From: Methylotenera sp.
Lineage (GTDB): Bacteria > Pseudomonadota > Gammaproteobacteria > Burkholderiales > Methylophilaceae
Direction of reading: 5' to 3'
Assembly: GCF_013141425.1 (NCBI RefSeq)
Contig: NZ_JABFRA010000034.1
Coordinates: 1 to 52,746, forward strand
DNA length: 52,746 nt
Below, piece by piece: positions 36,890-45,014 of the stretch. The notes under the pieces are model-generated. The model did not search any database and was not told the DNA's origin. It saw only the letters and a program-made list of their open reading frames with translations. Both the position numbers and the translations under genes were made by a program. Position 1 is the first letter of the stretch, and the number at the start of each line of letters is the position of its first letter.

Positions 36890-38185
36890 ATGAAAAAATT
36901 ATTGTTATCATTTGCGATGTTGTCTAGCCCAATCGCCAGTCAGGCAGCGGGTTTTGCGTTAATTGAGCAAAGCGCCAGTGGCATGGGAAATGCTTTTGCA
37001 GGAGGTGCTGCCGCCGCTGAAGATGCCAGCACGATATTCTTTAACCCCGCTGGCATGACGTATATTCAAGGCACACAGATTGTGGGTGCGATTCATTTGA
37101 TTAAACCGAATGCGGAATTTAATGATCAGGGCTCTATACCTGCAAACATTAATTTTGCGCAAACAGCTTTTAGACCTATAGGTAGCGAGGGTCCCAACGC
37201 AGGCGACCTAGCTTTTGTGCCTAATTTTTATTACAAACGCGACTTAACCGACACCATAAAATTCGGCTTAGGCTTAAATGCACCCTTTGGCCTTAAAACG
37301 GAATATGACGATAAGTGGATTGGTCGCTTTCAAGCGGATAAATCTGAGGTCAAAACCATCAACATCAACCCTTCAATTGCTTTCAAACTCAATGACCAGC
37401 TTTCGCTAGGTTTGGGCGTTTCTGTCATGCGCGCAGAGGCTACACTTACACGCGCTGTTAACTTTGGTCCGTTTGGAGAAGGTTCGGTAAAAGTAAAAGG
37501 TGACGACTGGGGATTTGGTGTGAACTTGGGCGCGATTTACCAAGTAACGGCAGACACCAGAATTGGCGTGGCTTATCGCTCTAAGGTTGAACAGCATTTA
37601 GATGGCAATGTTAAGTTTAGCCGTCCTATTGGGTTGCCTGGCCCACTTGTGGCAGCGACACCAAATGGTGGAGTCAAGGCTGATTTAACGTTACCTGAAA
37701 ATTTTTCTGTCAGCGCTTTTAGCCACGTAAATGACAAATGGGACTTGATGGGCGATGTGACCTGGACACGCTGGAGCCAGTTTAAAGAATTAGCCGTTTA
37801 TCGTGACGGTGGAAAATTGCTAACGAATACCATTGAAAATTGGGAGAACACGCTACGTTACTCTATTGGTGCAAGTTATCAGTATAACGACACACTTAAA
37901 TTACGCGCGGGTTTGGCGTTTGACGAAGAAGCGATTAATGATAAATTTCGCACTGCGCGTATTCCGGGTAATGATAGAAAATGGCTCTCATTAGGTGTCA
38001 GTTATCAATTAACGCCTGCGTCTAAATTTGATCTAGGTTATTCGCATCTATTTATCAACGATGCAAAAGTTGACGACAATCAAACCGCTGTTAGTCCTAC
38101 TGCACCATTTAACAGCGGAAGATTACGCGGCAGTTTTGATGGTAGCGTCGACATTTTAAGCGCTCAATACACGCATAATTTCTAA
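36890..38185 (+). CDS. FadL/TodX-family outer membrane long-chain fatty acid channel
   Basis: 431 residues with a signal peptide (MKKLLLSFAMLSSPIASQAAG). The N-terminal hatch contains GFALIEQSASGMGNAFAGG and the conserved STIFFNPAGMT (NPA box), followed by alternating beta strands to a terminal aromatic (THNF), as in a 14-strand barrel. FadL proteins let hydrophobic molecules, classically long-chain fatty acids, pass into the outer membrane. It is divergent from rpfF, which makes a fatty-acid signal. No beta-oxidation genes are in the window. Confidence 0.9.
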   Translation: MKKLLLSFAMLSSPIASQAAGFALIEQSASGMGNAFAGGAAAAEDASTIFFNPAGMTYIQGTQIVGAIHLIKPNAEFNDQGSIPANINFAQTAFRPIGSEGPNAGDLAFVPNFYYKRDLTDTIKFGLGLNAPFGLKTEYDDKWIGRFQADKSEVKTININPSIAFKLNDQLSLGLGVSVMRAEATLTRAVNFGPFGEGSVKVKGDDWGFGVNLGAIYQVTADTRIGVAYRSKVEQHLDGNVKFSRPIGLPGPLVAATPNGGVKADLTLPENFSVSAFSHVNDKWDLMGDVTWTRWSQFKELAVYRDGGKLLTNTIENWENTLRYSIGASYQYNDTLKLRAGLAFDEEAINDKFRTARIPGNDRKWLSLGVSYQLTPASKFDLGYSHLFINDAKVDDNQTAVSPTAPFNSGRLRGSFDGSVDILSAQYTHNF

Positions 38186-38202
38186 TAACAATTAGTAGTT
38201 AC

Positions 38203-38230
38203 AACAAAGCCCACTTTGGTGGGCTTTGTT
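38203..38230 (+). terminator. Terminator after the fadL-like gene
   Basis: A perfect 12-bp stem AACAAAGCCCAC with GTGGGCTTTGTT around a TTTG loop. Confidence 0.9.
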
Positions 38231-38346
38231 ATTTACAGCGGCCTAACTCGCAAAGAAACTTACTTCTAAATACAGTTGTAATTCTTTTTGCATTTAATTG
38301 TTATACTGATTACTGCAAGCACATCCGACTTTTTGGAGGACGCAAA

Positions 38347-38574
38347 ATGAAAAAACTATTTTATATCGACTACCCTCAAGAGCACATTGAAGGCCAAACA
38401 CACAAGTATCGCTGTACTTACTGCAAAGAAGAAACAACCATTATCAACGGCAGACTAGAAGGACATCTGCCTACGTGTGAATATCGAATTAAGCTAGAGA
38501 GCGCTGGATACGAGCCTGATCAGGCGAAATCTGTAAAAGATCCGGTTTCGCACGATGCGGATGATATTGACTAA
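38347..38574 (+). CDS. Small hypothetical protein with a C-C-H-C zinc-finger-like pattern
   Basis: 75 residues, not recognised. The core YRCTYCKEETTI is followed by GHLPTCEYR, giving CxxC and HxxxxC ligands spaced like a small zinc finger. The N-terminus is basic and the C-terminus acidic (DADDID). It has an excellent TTGGAGGA ribosome site eight bases before the ATG and stands alone. No signal peptide. Confidence 0.8.
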   Translation: MKKLFYIDYPQEHIEGQTHKYRCTYCKEETTIINGRLEGHLPTCEYRIKLESAGYEPDQAKSVKDPVSHDADDID

Positions 38575-38610
38575 ATTTATCCACATCCGAATTACCCGTT
38601 GTTAATTAAT

Positions 38611-39624
38611 TCAATGATTTTTTAGATCACTAATTTTTTCTGCTATAACTTCTGCTTGTAGCTGGCTTATCGGTAAAATTTGCGCTTTCAATTGCTCAAG
38701 GGCGCTTAAATCACTTTGTGTATAAGCAATTTTGGATAATGCAATCATTGCATCTAAGTGACGGGTATTAAGTTGTTGAGCTTTAGTGAAATTTTCTTTG
38801 GCTTGCGTAATTCTACTCTCACCTTCTTCTGCTAGCCCTAAAAAATACCATGCATCCGCCGACCTTGGCTCTTGTCCTGTCCAGGCTTGAGCAATTTCTT
38901 TTAAGGAAGCCCATTCGTGATTCTGGTAGGGAATCACTATTTGCATAAAATAAGGCCTTTGTTCTAAGGGTAAGGCCCAAAATGGTATATCATTTGTGTT
39001 CAGTGAAATTATATCAGGGGCATCAAATAAGCGTTTTATCCACTCTACAGGCAAACTATAAAAATAGCCTTGGGAACCCGGGCTTTTAAAACTGGTAATT
39101 CCAATTAAATTAAATTGCTGGTCAAATAATGCTCCACCACTTGAGCCTAGCCCAAAAGCAGCATTTGTACGAATAATTACACTGTCATCTAAAGGGTATG
39201 AACCTTTAACATAACCAAATGAAGGTTGTGGAACATTGTTGCCGACTGGGTAACCTAGACTAAATACCTCTTCTTCGTATTGCAAATTTAAACTATCACG
39301 CATGGCAACTGGCTTAAATGGCAAACCATCAAATTTCAGCAGACATAAATCATGTTTCCAATCCGCCTTCAGCGCAATAGGTCTATGGCTATCACGATAC
39401 TTTGAAATGCTGGCACCTTTCGCATTTGCCAGCACATGACAATTGGTCGCCACGTATTCTTTGCTTACGACCACGCCAGAACCGCTGCCAGTGTTGCCAT
39501 TTGGCAGTTCCACCGATACTTGTACTAGTGAATCATTTAGGGCCAATATTTCGACAATGCCTGGTTGTGCATTTGCATTTGAAACATAGAGAGTAGCGAT
39601 GGCAAGCAGAAAATAATTTTTCAT
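38611..39624 (-). CDS. Secreted trypsin-like serine protease with C-terminal TPR
   Basis: 337 residues with a signal peptide (LLAIATLYVSNANA). The chymotrypsin-fold protease domain (about 25-210) has a complete triad: His63 (ATNCHVLANA), Asp92 (KHDLCLLKF) and Ser162 (GLGSSGGALFD). It resembles HtrA-like S1C proteases but lacks a PDZ domain; residues about 235-320 form TPR helices instead (WYFLGLAEEGESRITQAKENFTKA). It is expected in the periplasm. It lies just downstream of the c-di-GMP-riboswitch gene, but a strong terminator separates them. Confidence 0.85.
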   Translation of the reverse strand: MKNYFLLAIATLYVSNANAQPGIVEILALNDSLVQVSVELPNGNTGSGSGVVVSKEYVATNCHVLANAKGASISKYRDSHRPIALKADWKHDLCLLKFDGLPFKPVAMRDSLNLQYEEEVFSLGYPVGNNVPQPSFGYVKGSYPLDDSVIIRTNAAFGLGSSGGALFDQQFNLIGITSFKSPGSQGYFYSLPVEWIKRLFDAPDIISLNTNDIPFWALPLEQRPYFMQIVIPYQNHEWASLKEIAQAWTGQEPRSADAWYFLGLAEEGESRITQAKENFTKAQQLNTRHLDAMIALSKIAYTQSDLSALEQLKAQILPISQLQAEVIAEKISDLKNH

Positions 39625-39763
39625 CTTTCAATTCCAATTTGAATTTAAGTAAACTGACTGCACTAATTGCATCGTCAGAATACGGCATTCAAATTGGCTA
39701 AAGGTTCAGCATTCTTGTAATATTTAACCATCAGACTATGGATAAACTTTTTCTTACAAATAG

Positions 39764-39799
39764 AAAAAGCCTCTAAAGAATGTTCTTTAGAGGCTTTTT
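39764..39799 (-). terminator. Long perfect hairpin terminator after the DUF4189-like gene
   Basis: 17-bp perfect stem (39764-39780 with 39783-39799) and T-rich ends on both strands. It would stop the riboswitch-controlled message before the protease gene. Confidence 0.88.
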
Positions 39800-39863
39800 C
39801 ATTAATACTGATTTATTTACATCGTCCGTGCAGGTCCAGAGCTTAATTGAAAACTCGCCTATT

Positions 39864-40340
39864 TTAGAGCCTTGTTTCTTGCGTATTGTTTTGAATATTG
39901 ATTGGAGAATCCACTTTCTTGAAGCCCTTAAAGCCTTTGAAATCTTCCCAATTTTTAATATCAGTTTCGTTGCAGTTTTGATAGCTTTCACTGCATGCAA
40001 AATACGCGGCTTGTTTAGCTTCATTGGCATCAAAGTAACCTAATGCCCAAGCACAATGATCACCACAGGCAACTGCACCATAGCCAGGCACGTTAGATTC
40101 CTCAACTACAACACAATTTTTTGCTAAGTTTTCTAGCCCACTCTTTTTCGCTTGTTCACGGCAACCTGCTATTGCGTTTTTATTCGCTTCCTTTTGTGTC
40201 TCAAAATTGTATGAGCTATAAAATGTTGCTTGCGAGTGCCCTTTTACAATGGCAACGGATGAAAAAGCTAAACTTTCAAACGAAAGTAGTGCAAAGATAA
40301 AACCGAGAATGCTGTTAAATAAAAATTTATATTGAGTCAT
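39864..40340 (-). CDS. Secreted DUF4189-like protein under a c-di-GMP riboswitch
   Basis: 158 residues with a signal peptide (FNSILGFIFALLSFESLAFS). The mature part has repeated Ala/Cys blocks (AIAGCREQ, NCVVVEES, YGAVACGDHCAWALGY, AAYFACSESYQNC) with six or so cysteines, the layout of DUF4189 proteins, small secreted domains of unknown role. A good AGGGGA ribosome site precedes the ATG. The long leader (from about 40610) contains a c-di-GMP-I riboswitch, so production should follow c-di-GMP levels. Family assignment is from memory and tentative; the ORF and its secretion are solid. Confidence 0.8.
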   Translation of the reverse strand: MTQYKFLFNSILGFIFALLSFESLAFSSVAIVKGHSQATFYSSYNFETQKEANKNAIAGCREQAKKSGLENLAKNCVVVEESNVPGYGAVACGDHCAWALGYFDANEAKQAAYFACSESYQNCNETDIKNWEDFKGFKGFKKVDSPINIQNNTQETRL

Positions 40341-40459
40341 TTTTAATCCCCTATCTAATTAATTTCTAATTAGTAGATTTTCAACCTAAAACGTCCATTC
40401 AACTCTGAGCAATAAACTACAAACTCACAACGGAACATAAGTTATAAATATCAAATCCA

Positions 40460-40478
40460 CCCTTGTTAATAACAAGGG
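40460..40478 (-). repeat. 9-bp inverted repeat in the riboswitch leader
   Basis: CCCTTGTTA and TAACAAGGG around one base. On the minus strand it follows a UUUUU stretch and is not followed by a U run, so it is not a classical terminator. It sits between the aptamer and the start codon and may belong to the expression platform. Confidence 0.4.
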
Positions 40479-40524
40479 AAAAACCAAAAACATTGGGAGG
40501 CGAGCCGAGTACATTTACTTTTGC

Positions 40525-40612
40525 GGTAAACGGCGGTTCCGCTATCATAGGCACTTGGCCCTTAGATCGGAAACTTTGCGTCCCTGCTTTTCAACAGGTT
40601 TGCCCTTAAACT
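40525..40612 (-). ncRNA. Cyclic di-GMP-I (GEMM) riboswitch
   Basis: Read on the minus strand, the RNA carries the conserved GEMM core in order: AGGGCAAACC, a hairpin CCUGUU-GAAA-AGCAGG with the GAAA tetraloop, GGACGCAAAG, a second arm with the tetraloop-receptor-like UCUAAGGG and CCUAUGA, and the closing AUAGCGGAACCGCC. The orientation and position (185 bases before the ATG) put it in the 5' leader of the DUF4189-like gene. Ends are approximate. TTGTCA at 40667-40672 (minus) is a possible -35 element. A related dinucleotide such as cGAMP is a less likely ligand. Confidence 0.88.
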
Positions 40613-40794
40613 ACGACTACACTTTACTGGTAAATTTCCCTGAAATCAAGTAATCGTGCGACTAGCTGACAAACGGCACAATTTTCTAAATAAGCGGTCA
40701 TTCTGCTCATTTTAAGTTAACGTTTTTAACCCGACCAGCCATTCCAAAGTCAATTGCTTTCATCTTGTCACGTTATCAAACCTACCAAATTGTT

Positions 40795-40971
40795 TTATGC
40801 GCTTCTACTTGCTCTAAATCCTTTAGTTTCTTGATTTACCATCGCTTCAACATCTTGATAAGGAAATGGAAACCATACGGCCATATCATCTAGCAACAAG
40901 CTTAATGCTCTATTATTTTTTTGGCCGTTAACAACTTTACTATTCTTAGCGATTACTTTTTTACTAATCAT
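40795..40971 (-). CDS. Small ORF of 58 residues between the riboswitch and pgaD
   Basis: Short frame: it begins MISKKVIAKNSKVVNGQ, has a hydrophobic/aromatic centre (LLLDDMAVWFPFPYQDVEAM) and a basic end (GFRASRSA). Support: AAAGGA lies eight bases before the ATG, and the frame uses the codons of its neighbours. No domain recognised and no signal peptide. It could be a small regulator, an immunity-like peptide, or chance. Confidence 0.5.
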   Translation of the reverse strand: MISKKVIAKNSKVVNGQKNNRALSLLLDDMAVWFPFPYQDVEAMVNQETKGFRASRSA

Positions 40972-41211
40972 TTTTATGATCCTTTACGACTTTTAAACAG
41001 TTAGATTAATAATTACAATAATTATTAATATGCAAAGTCTGTGCCAACACCAATAAGCTGCAAGCTTAAATATAACTCATTGATTTAATGTGATTTAAAT
41101 ATAGTTTATTTAAAAGATTCGTTGAAAAATGATAACTAACGTTGAGTTGTCGTCATTATTTATGGGGTGATAAATACATTTAGGCTGCCGTTTAATAAAG
41201 CGATTGCCGAA

Positions 41212-41249
41212 AAAATAAAGGACATAGAAATATCTATGCCCCTTATTTT
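41212..41249 (-). terminator. Terminator of the pga operon
   Basis: 17-base arms (41212-41228 and 41233-41249). The two mismatches become G-U pairs only in minus-strand RNA, and a U-rich tail (UUUAUUUUUU) follows on that strand. This identifies it as the end of pgaABCD. The rest of the 309-bp gap 40972-41280 is AT-rich, with nothing else recognised. Confidence 0.85.
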
Positions 41250-41280
41250 AGGTGACGCCTTAAATTACCGAAGGATTAAT

Positions 41281-41736
41281 TTACATGGTCAATTTAGAGT
41301 CTGCCACGCTAGCCAACTTGCCATTATCAAAAAAATGTACGATTACTGATTTTTGTTTTCTAAGCTCGGTCAACTGTGATTCTTGTAGCTCAAATACTTT
41401 TGCGACTTCTCCAACTGGCACAGTGGTGTAGCCATTTCTGCGAATTGAATCTTTAAAACGATAACGCTCTATTTTAGCCCAGCCTATAAGCACGATGCTG
41501 ATGATGACTACGATGGCTGAATATAAACCTAATTTTTCAACTATACCCGCATATCCATTTAGCTCCACCATTTGCAGGTGAAACAATTCCACCCCTACCC
41601 ACCATGCAACGAGAGTAATAAAAGGTAACCATAAATAGATATATAACAACCAAAACAAAAAAGTAATCGAACTCCATCCATATCGATGCGCTTGTGATTG
41701 CAATTCGGGTTTTTCAATGATTAATGTTCTAGTCAT
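41281..41736 (-). CDS. pgaD: PgaD, c-di-GMP-responsive subunit of PNAG synthase
   Basis: 151 residues with two membrane helices (about 26-52 and 68-92), as in PgaD, and a cytoplasmic tail. In E. coli, PgaD and PgaC together bind c-di-GMP to switch on poly-beta-1,6-N-acetylglucosamine synthesis. It overlaps the end of pgaC by eight bases, so expression is coupled. Confidence 0.88.
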   Translation of the reverse strand: MTRTLIIEKPELQSQAHRYGWSSITFLFWLLYIYLWLPFITLVAWWVGVELFHLQMVELNGYAGIVEKLGLYSAIVVIISIVLIGWAKIERYRFKDSIRRNGYTTVPVGEVAKVFELQESQLTELRKQKSVIVHFFDNGKLASVADSKLTM

Positions 41737-43006
41737 GTTGTTGTCCTAATTTTTGATGAATCCCGCGATCCGGGCTCGTCCAAGTTGCACGTTTATTTCG
41801 ATCTTTAAATATTGCAGCTGGCAAACCAACTACAGTAGTAGCGGCAGTGAGCATCCAGAACAACATGGGATACCAAATCATCCAATAATAGTATCGGCGG
41901 ATTTTTAGCTCATAGCGACTATCAATAAATAAACTTAAGGCAAATTGCAAAAGGCAAGTCATGGCAAGTAACACACCATTCCATTCTGGGACAATGGTAT
42001 TAATATGAAGGTAGGCGGGTAAGGTTATAAACAATCCTAGACCCCACAGCACGAAAATAGCACACATTACATAAGCCCAAATAATACTAATTACCAACTC
42101 TATATAAACGGGCCACATGCGGCGTTTTTTTATGTTTGTGAAAATATCCTTAAATTTCAGCAGCACTTCTGCACCGCCCTGTGCCCAACGTACGCGCTGT
42201 TTCCAAAGTCCTTTTAACGTTTCTGGCATGAGTATCCAACAAAGGGCATTGGGCTCGTATCGCACATCATAATAGTGTGTTTGCATTTTCCAACTGATGT
42301 CGATATCCTCCGTCACCATATTGGTACTCCAGTACCCAACTTCGTGTAATGCAGATTTACGGAATGCGGCGACTACGCCAGAAACTGTAAACACCCGACC
42401 ATAAACACGTTGGGCACGCTTAATAAGCCCAATAACGGATGAAAACTCGCCTACTTGCAATTTGCCAAGCATCGTTGAACGATTACGAATTCTTGGATTA
42501 CCAGTCACCGCGCCCACTCTTGAACTTGAGATAAAATGCCGCATCATCCAGGTAATGCAATTGGCATCAAGCACAGCGTCGCCATCAATACACACAAGAT
42601 ACTCACTGGTAGACAACATAGCGCCCATTGTTAGGGCCATTGCCTTGCCCTGATTACTCGCCAATTGAACTACTTTGACCTTAGAATGCTTAGAGGCAAT
42701 ATCTTGGATAATGTCGGCCGTGTTATCACTGCTTCCATCGTTAATAGCAATAATGTCGTAGTTTGGGTAGTTCAAATCAAGCAATGCACCTATGGTTTCA
42801 TAGGCATTTTCACCTTCATTAAAACATGGCACCAAAACACTGACCTGCGGATACTCTGGCAATATTGGTGGAGAATCATAGAGTGGCTCACCCCGTTCTT
42901 TGCTGAAATAAAAATAGAGTGCACCCGCCATCCACAAATAAGCCATAAAAAGTGGGTAGTAAAATGCGAAGCCAAGTAGCCAATCAGTTATATTTTGGTA
43001 CCACAT
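41729..43006 (-). CDS. pgaC: PgaC, poly-N-acetylglucosamine synthase catalytic subunit
   Basis: 425 residues, processive GT2 glycosyltransferase. N-terminal membrane helices, then the catalytic domain with VLVPCFNEGENAYETI, AINDGSSDNT, Asp141/Asp143 (CIDGDAVLD), Glu233-Asp234 (VTEDIDISWK) and the QxxRW motif at 270-274 (QRVRW). C-terminal helices follow. Polymerises UDP-GlcNAc and exports the chain through the inner membrane. Confidence 0.95.
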   Translation of the reverse strand: MWYQNITDWLLGFAFYYPLFMAYLWMAGALYFYFSKERGEPLYDSPPILPEYPQVSVLVPCFNEGENAYETIGALLDLNYPNYDIIAINDGSSDNTADIIQDIASKHSKVKVVQLASNQGKAMALTMGAMLSTSEYLVCIDGDAVLDANCITWMMRHFISSSRVGAVTGNPRIRNRSTMLGKLQVGEFSSVIGLIKRAQRVYGRVFTVSGVVAAFRKSALHEVGYWSTNMVTEDIDISWKMQTHYYDVRYEPNALCWILMPETLKGLWKQRVRWAQGGAEVLLKFKDIFTNIKKRRMWPVYIELVISIIWAYVMCAIFVLWGLGLFITLPAYLHINTIVPEWNGVLLAMTCLLQFALSLFIDSRYELKIRRYYYWMIWYPMLFWMLTAATTVVGLPAAIFKDRNKRATWTSPDRGIHQKLGQQHD

Positions 43007-43045
43007 CTTAAATTATGTCCTTATTTTTCATATCAGCGCCAACCC

Positions 43046-45013
43046 TTATTTATTTTCTTTAGGTAAATAGGGGAAATTTCGTGACGAAATATATGGGCGA
43101 ATGACCTCTATTTCGGGTTGATTAATTAAAAAGTTATCTGGATAGTAAGCCATGTGTTTAGCGCCAGCCTCCGCAAGCACTTGCAATTCACGCTTTAATG
43201 TTTCTGTATTGATAGCACGCTTTAATTTCCAATCCCTTGCCTGTAGCTCAAAAACTGTTTTTTGTAACCCGCTATTCGTCAGCTTTACTTGTTTTACTAA
43301 AGACTTTAACCATGCCTCTGGATTTACAACATTTTCCATAAATGGCATAGCCATTACGACGGTGTAATCATAAGCCGAGATAAAATTTGGGTAATTTTGA
43401 TTTAACCAACGTTCACTATCTACATTTAGCAATGCCGATGCGTATAAATTACGCGCTGTTTTTAATTCCGGCTGATATTGTCTGAGTTCTTTGGCTAAAT
43501 CCAATGTAAAGTCAGTAAGGTGCTGGCTTTTTAATGTTGTTAACTTTTTAGCTTCATCAGAGTTTTGATTGATTTCTGCAATTGTGAGGCCAAGCAGTTT
43601 AAAATCTTTCAAATAGACAGCTCTTGCATATTCGCTATCATCTTCATCTTCTGAAAACACCGCATCATCATGAAAAAGAACTCCATTGAACTTAGTATAA
43701 GCACCTAAATCACTGTATATCTCTTTGACAATTTGTCTCGCTTCTGACGAAAAGGGTGTTAAGCGCTTGTAGGCAGCTTTATCAACCAAGGATTGTGCTG
43801 AAACCACTTGTAGCAAGTTCTGTTTTTGCTTGTCTTTTAACTCAAAAGCAAGTACTGGCATCCAGGCATAGACCTTAACGTTCGCACGTGTCATCAGTTG
43901 CCACGCCACACGACCAAACAGATCTGCACGCACGGCAACATGACGATTGGGAAAATAAACCGCTTCGGCTACACCGTCGCCATTTTTATCTGAAAACGCC
44001 TGTAAATAAATCGTTGTTGGCGCTAATGATTTCACACGATCTAAAAGTAAATCTAGATTTTTAGCCGTTTGTTCAGCACTGTCATCATATACATAATCTA
44101 AATCGATATGCATGATGCGCTGTTTATCCAGAACTGGCTCATGATTTTCAATCTCAGCCAGTCGCATTTCTGTAGGATTGCCAACGATTAAGAACCGTCC
44201 AACATGCATTAGGTTATTTGCATGTGCCTGCTCACTTTCACTTAAGTTTAGCATAATTGGCATGCCTGCTTGACTTGCAGCTTCTGATGCAATGTCATTG
44301 TGCCAGCCATAAGGCCACACCATCACCCGGGGAGATTTTCCCGTAATACTCTGAATGACAGCATTATTTTTATTTAAATCTTGTTTAATGCGATTACGAT
44401 AGTTTTCATGCAATTCATAGGTCTGGCTAGCTGTGTCATATTGCAAAGTAACGGCCGCCGCTGTCTGATTGCCTTGTGGATTCGCCTGAACCCCTCGATG
44501 CAAATCAAAACTGTGTGATGCAAATTCGATCAAACCAGAATCTGACATTTCTTTTATTTGTGCACTTGATAAAAAATGTTCACGTGGCACAAGTTCATCA
44601 CCATAGTGTACATTTCCACCTGCTTTAACTTCCAACCAACTGCCGACTAAAGCTGAAACTGCTGGATAGTTATATAACTTAAGCAAAGGAAATACACGTG
44701 AATACAAACTTTCGTAACCATCATCAAATGTCAGCAAAACTGGCTTGCTAGGTAATTGTTTTTTACCAGATGACGCATCCAGTATGTCGTTAATACTTAT
44801 GGGATGGTAGCCATGCGCTTGCATCCAAGCAAAATGGCGTGCAAGGTTTTTCGTTGAGATGGTGGTGGTTTCTTGCTCTAAATCACCATCGACATTGTCT
44901 CTAACGTCATGATAACTAAACACCTCAAACGTATTATTTGCATCAATAGTTGATGCTGCGCAAGCGCAGGCATTTAACATTAGCAAAATTATAAAAATTA
45001 TTTTTTTGATCAT
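43046..45013 (-). CDS. pgaB: PgaB, PNAG N-deacetylase with C-terminal glycoside-hydrolase-like domain
   Basis: 655 residues. A signal sequence with a lipobox-like LNAC (Cys16) is followed by a CE4 deacetylase domain (metal motif LTFDDGY at 94-100, later FASHSFDLHRG) and a C-terminal domain of about 300 residues of the PgaB/BcsG-associated GHL13 type (HIDLDYVYDDS..QTAKNLDLLLDRV). Partial deacetylation is needed for export. It begins one base after the pgaA stop codon. Confidence 0.94.
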   Translation of the reverse strand: MIKKIIFIILLMLNACACAASTIDANNTFEVFSYHDVRDNVDGDLEQETTTISTKNLARHFAWMQAHGYHPISINDILDASSGKKQLPSKPVLLTFDDGYESLYSRVFPLLKLYNYPAVSALVGSWLEVKAGGNVHYGDELVPREHFLSSAQIKEMSDSGLIEFASHSFDLHRGVQANPQGNQTAAAVTLQYDTASQTYELHENYRNRIKQDLNKNNAVIQSITGKSPRVMVWPYGWHNDIASEAASQAGMPIMLNLSESEQAHANNLMHVGRFLIVGNPTEMRLAEIENHEPVLDKQRIMHIDLDYVYDDSAEQTAKNLDLLLDRVKSLAPTTIYLQAFSDKNGDGVAEAVYFPNRHVAVRADLFGRVAWQLMTRANVKVYAWMPVLAFELKDKQKQNLLQVVSAQSLVDKAAYKRLTPFSSEARQIVKEIYSDLGAYTKFNGVLFHDDAVFSEDEDDSEYARAVYLKDFKLLGLTIAEINQNSDEAKKLTTLKSQHLTDFTLDLAKELRQYQPELKTARNLYASALLNVDSERWLNQNYPNFISAYDYTVVMAMPFMENVVNPEAWLKSLVKQVKLTNSGLQKTVFELQARDWKLKRAINTETLKRELQVLAEAGAKHMAYYPDNFLINQPEIEVIRPYISSRNFPYLPKENK

Positions 45014-45014
45014 T

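Noticed and set aside
40460-40478. Intrinsic terminator of the riboswitch
   Set aside because: The stem is good, but on the minus strand the following bases are UGGAUUUGAU, not a U run. Kept only as a possible regulatory hairpin.
41167-41349. Plus-strand ORF of 60 residues at the end of pgaD
   Set aside because: It has a GTG start without a good ribosome site, spans the pga terminator hairpin and runs antisense into pgaD, so it is most likely chance.
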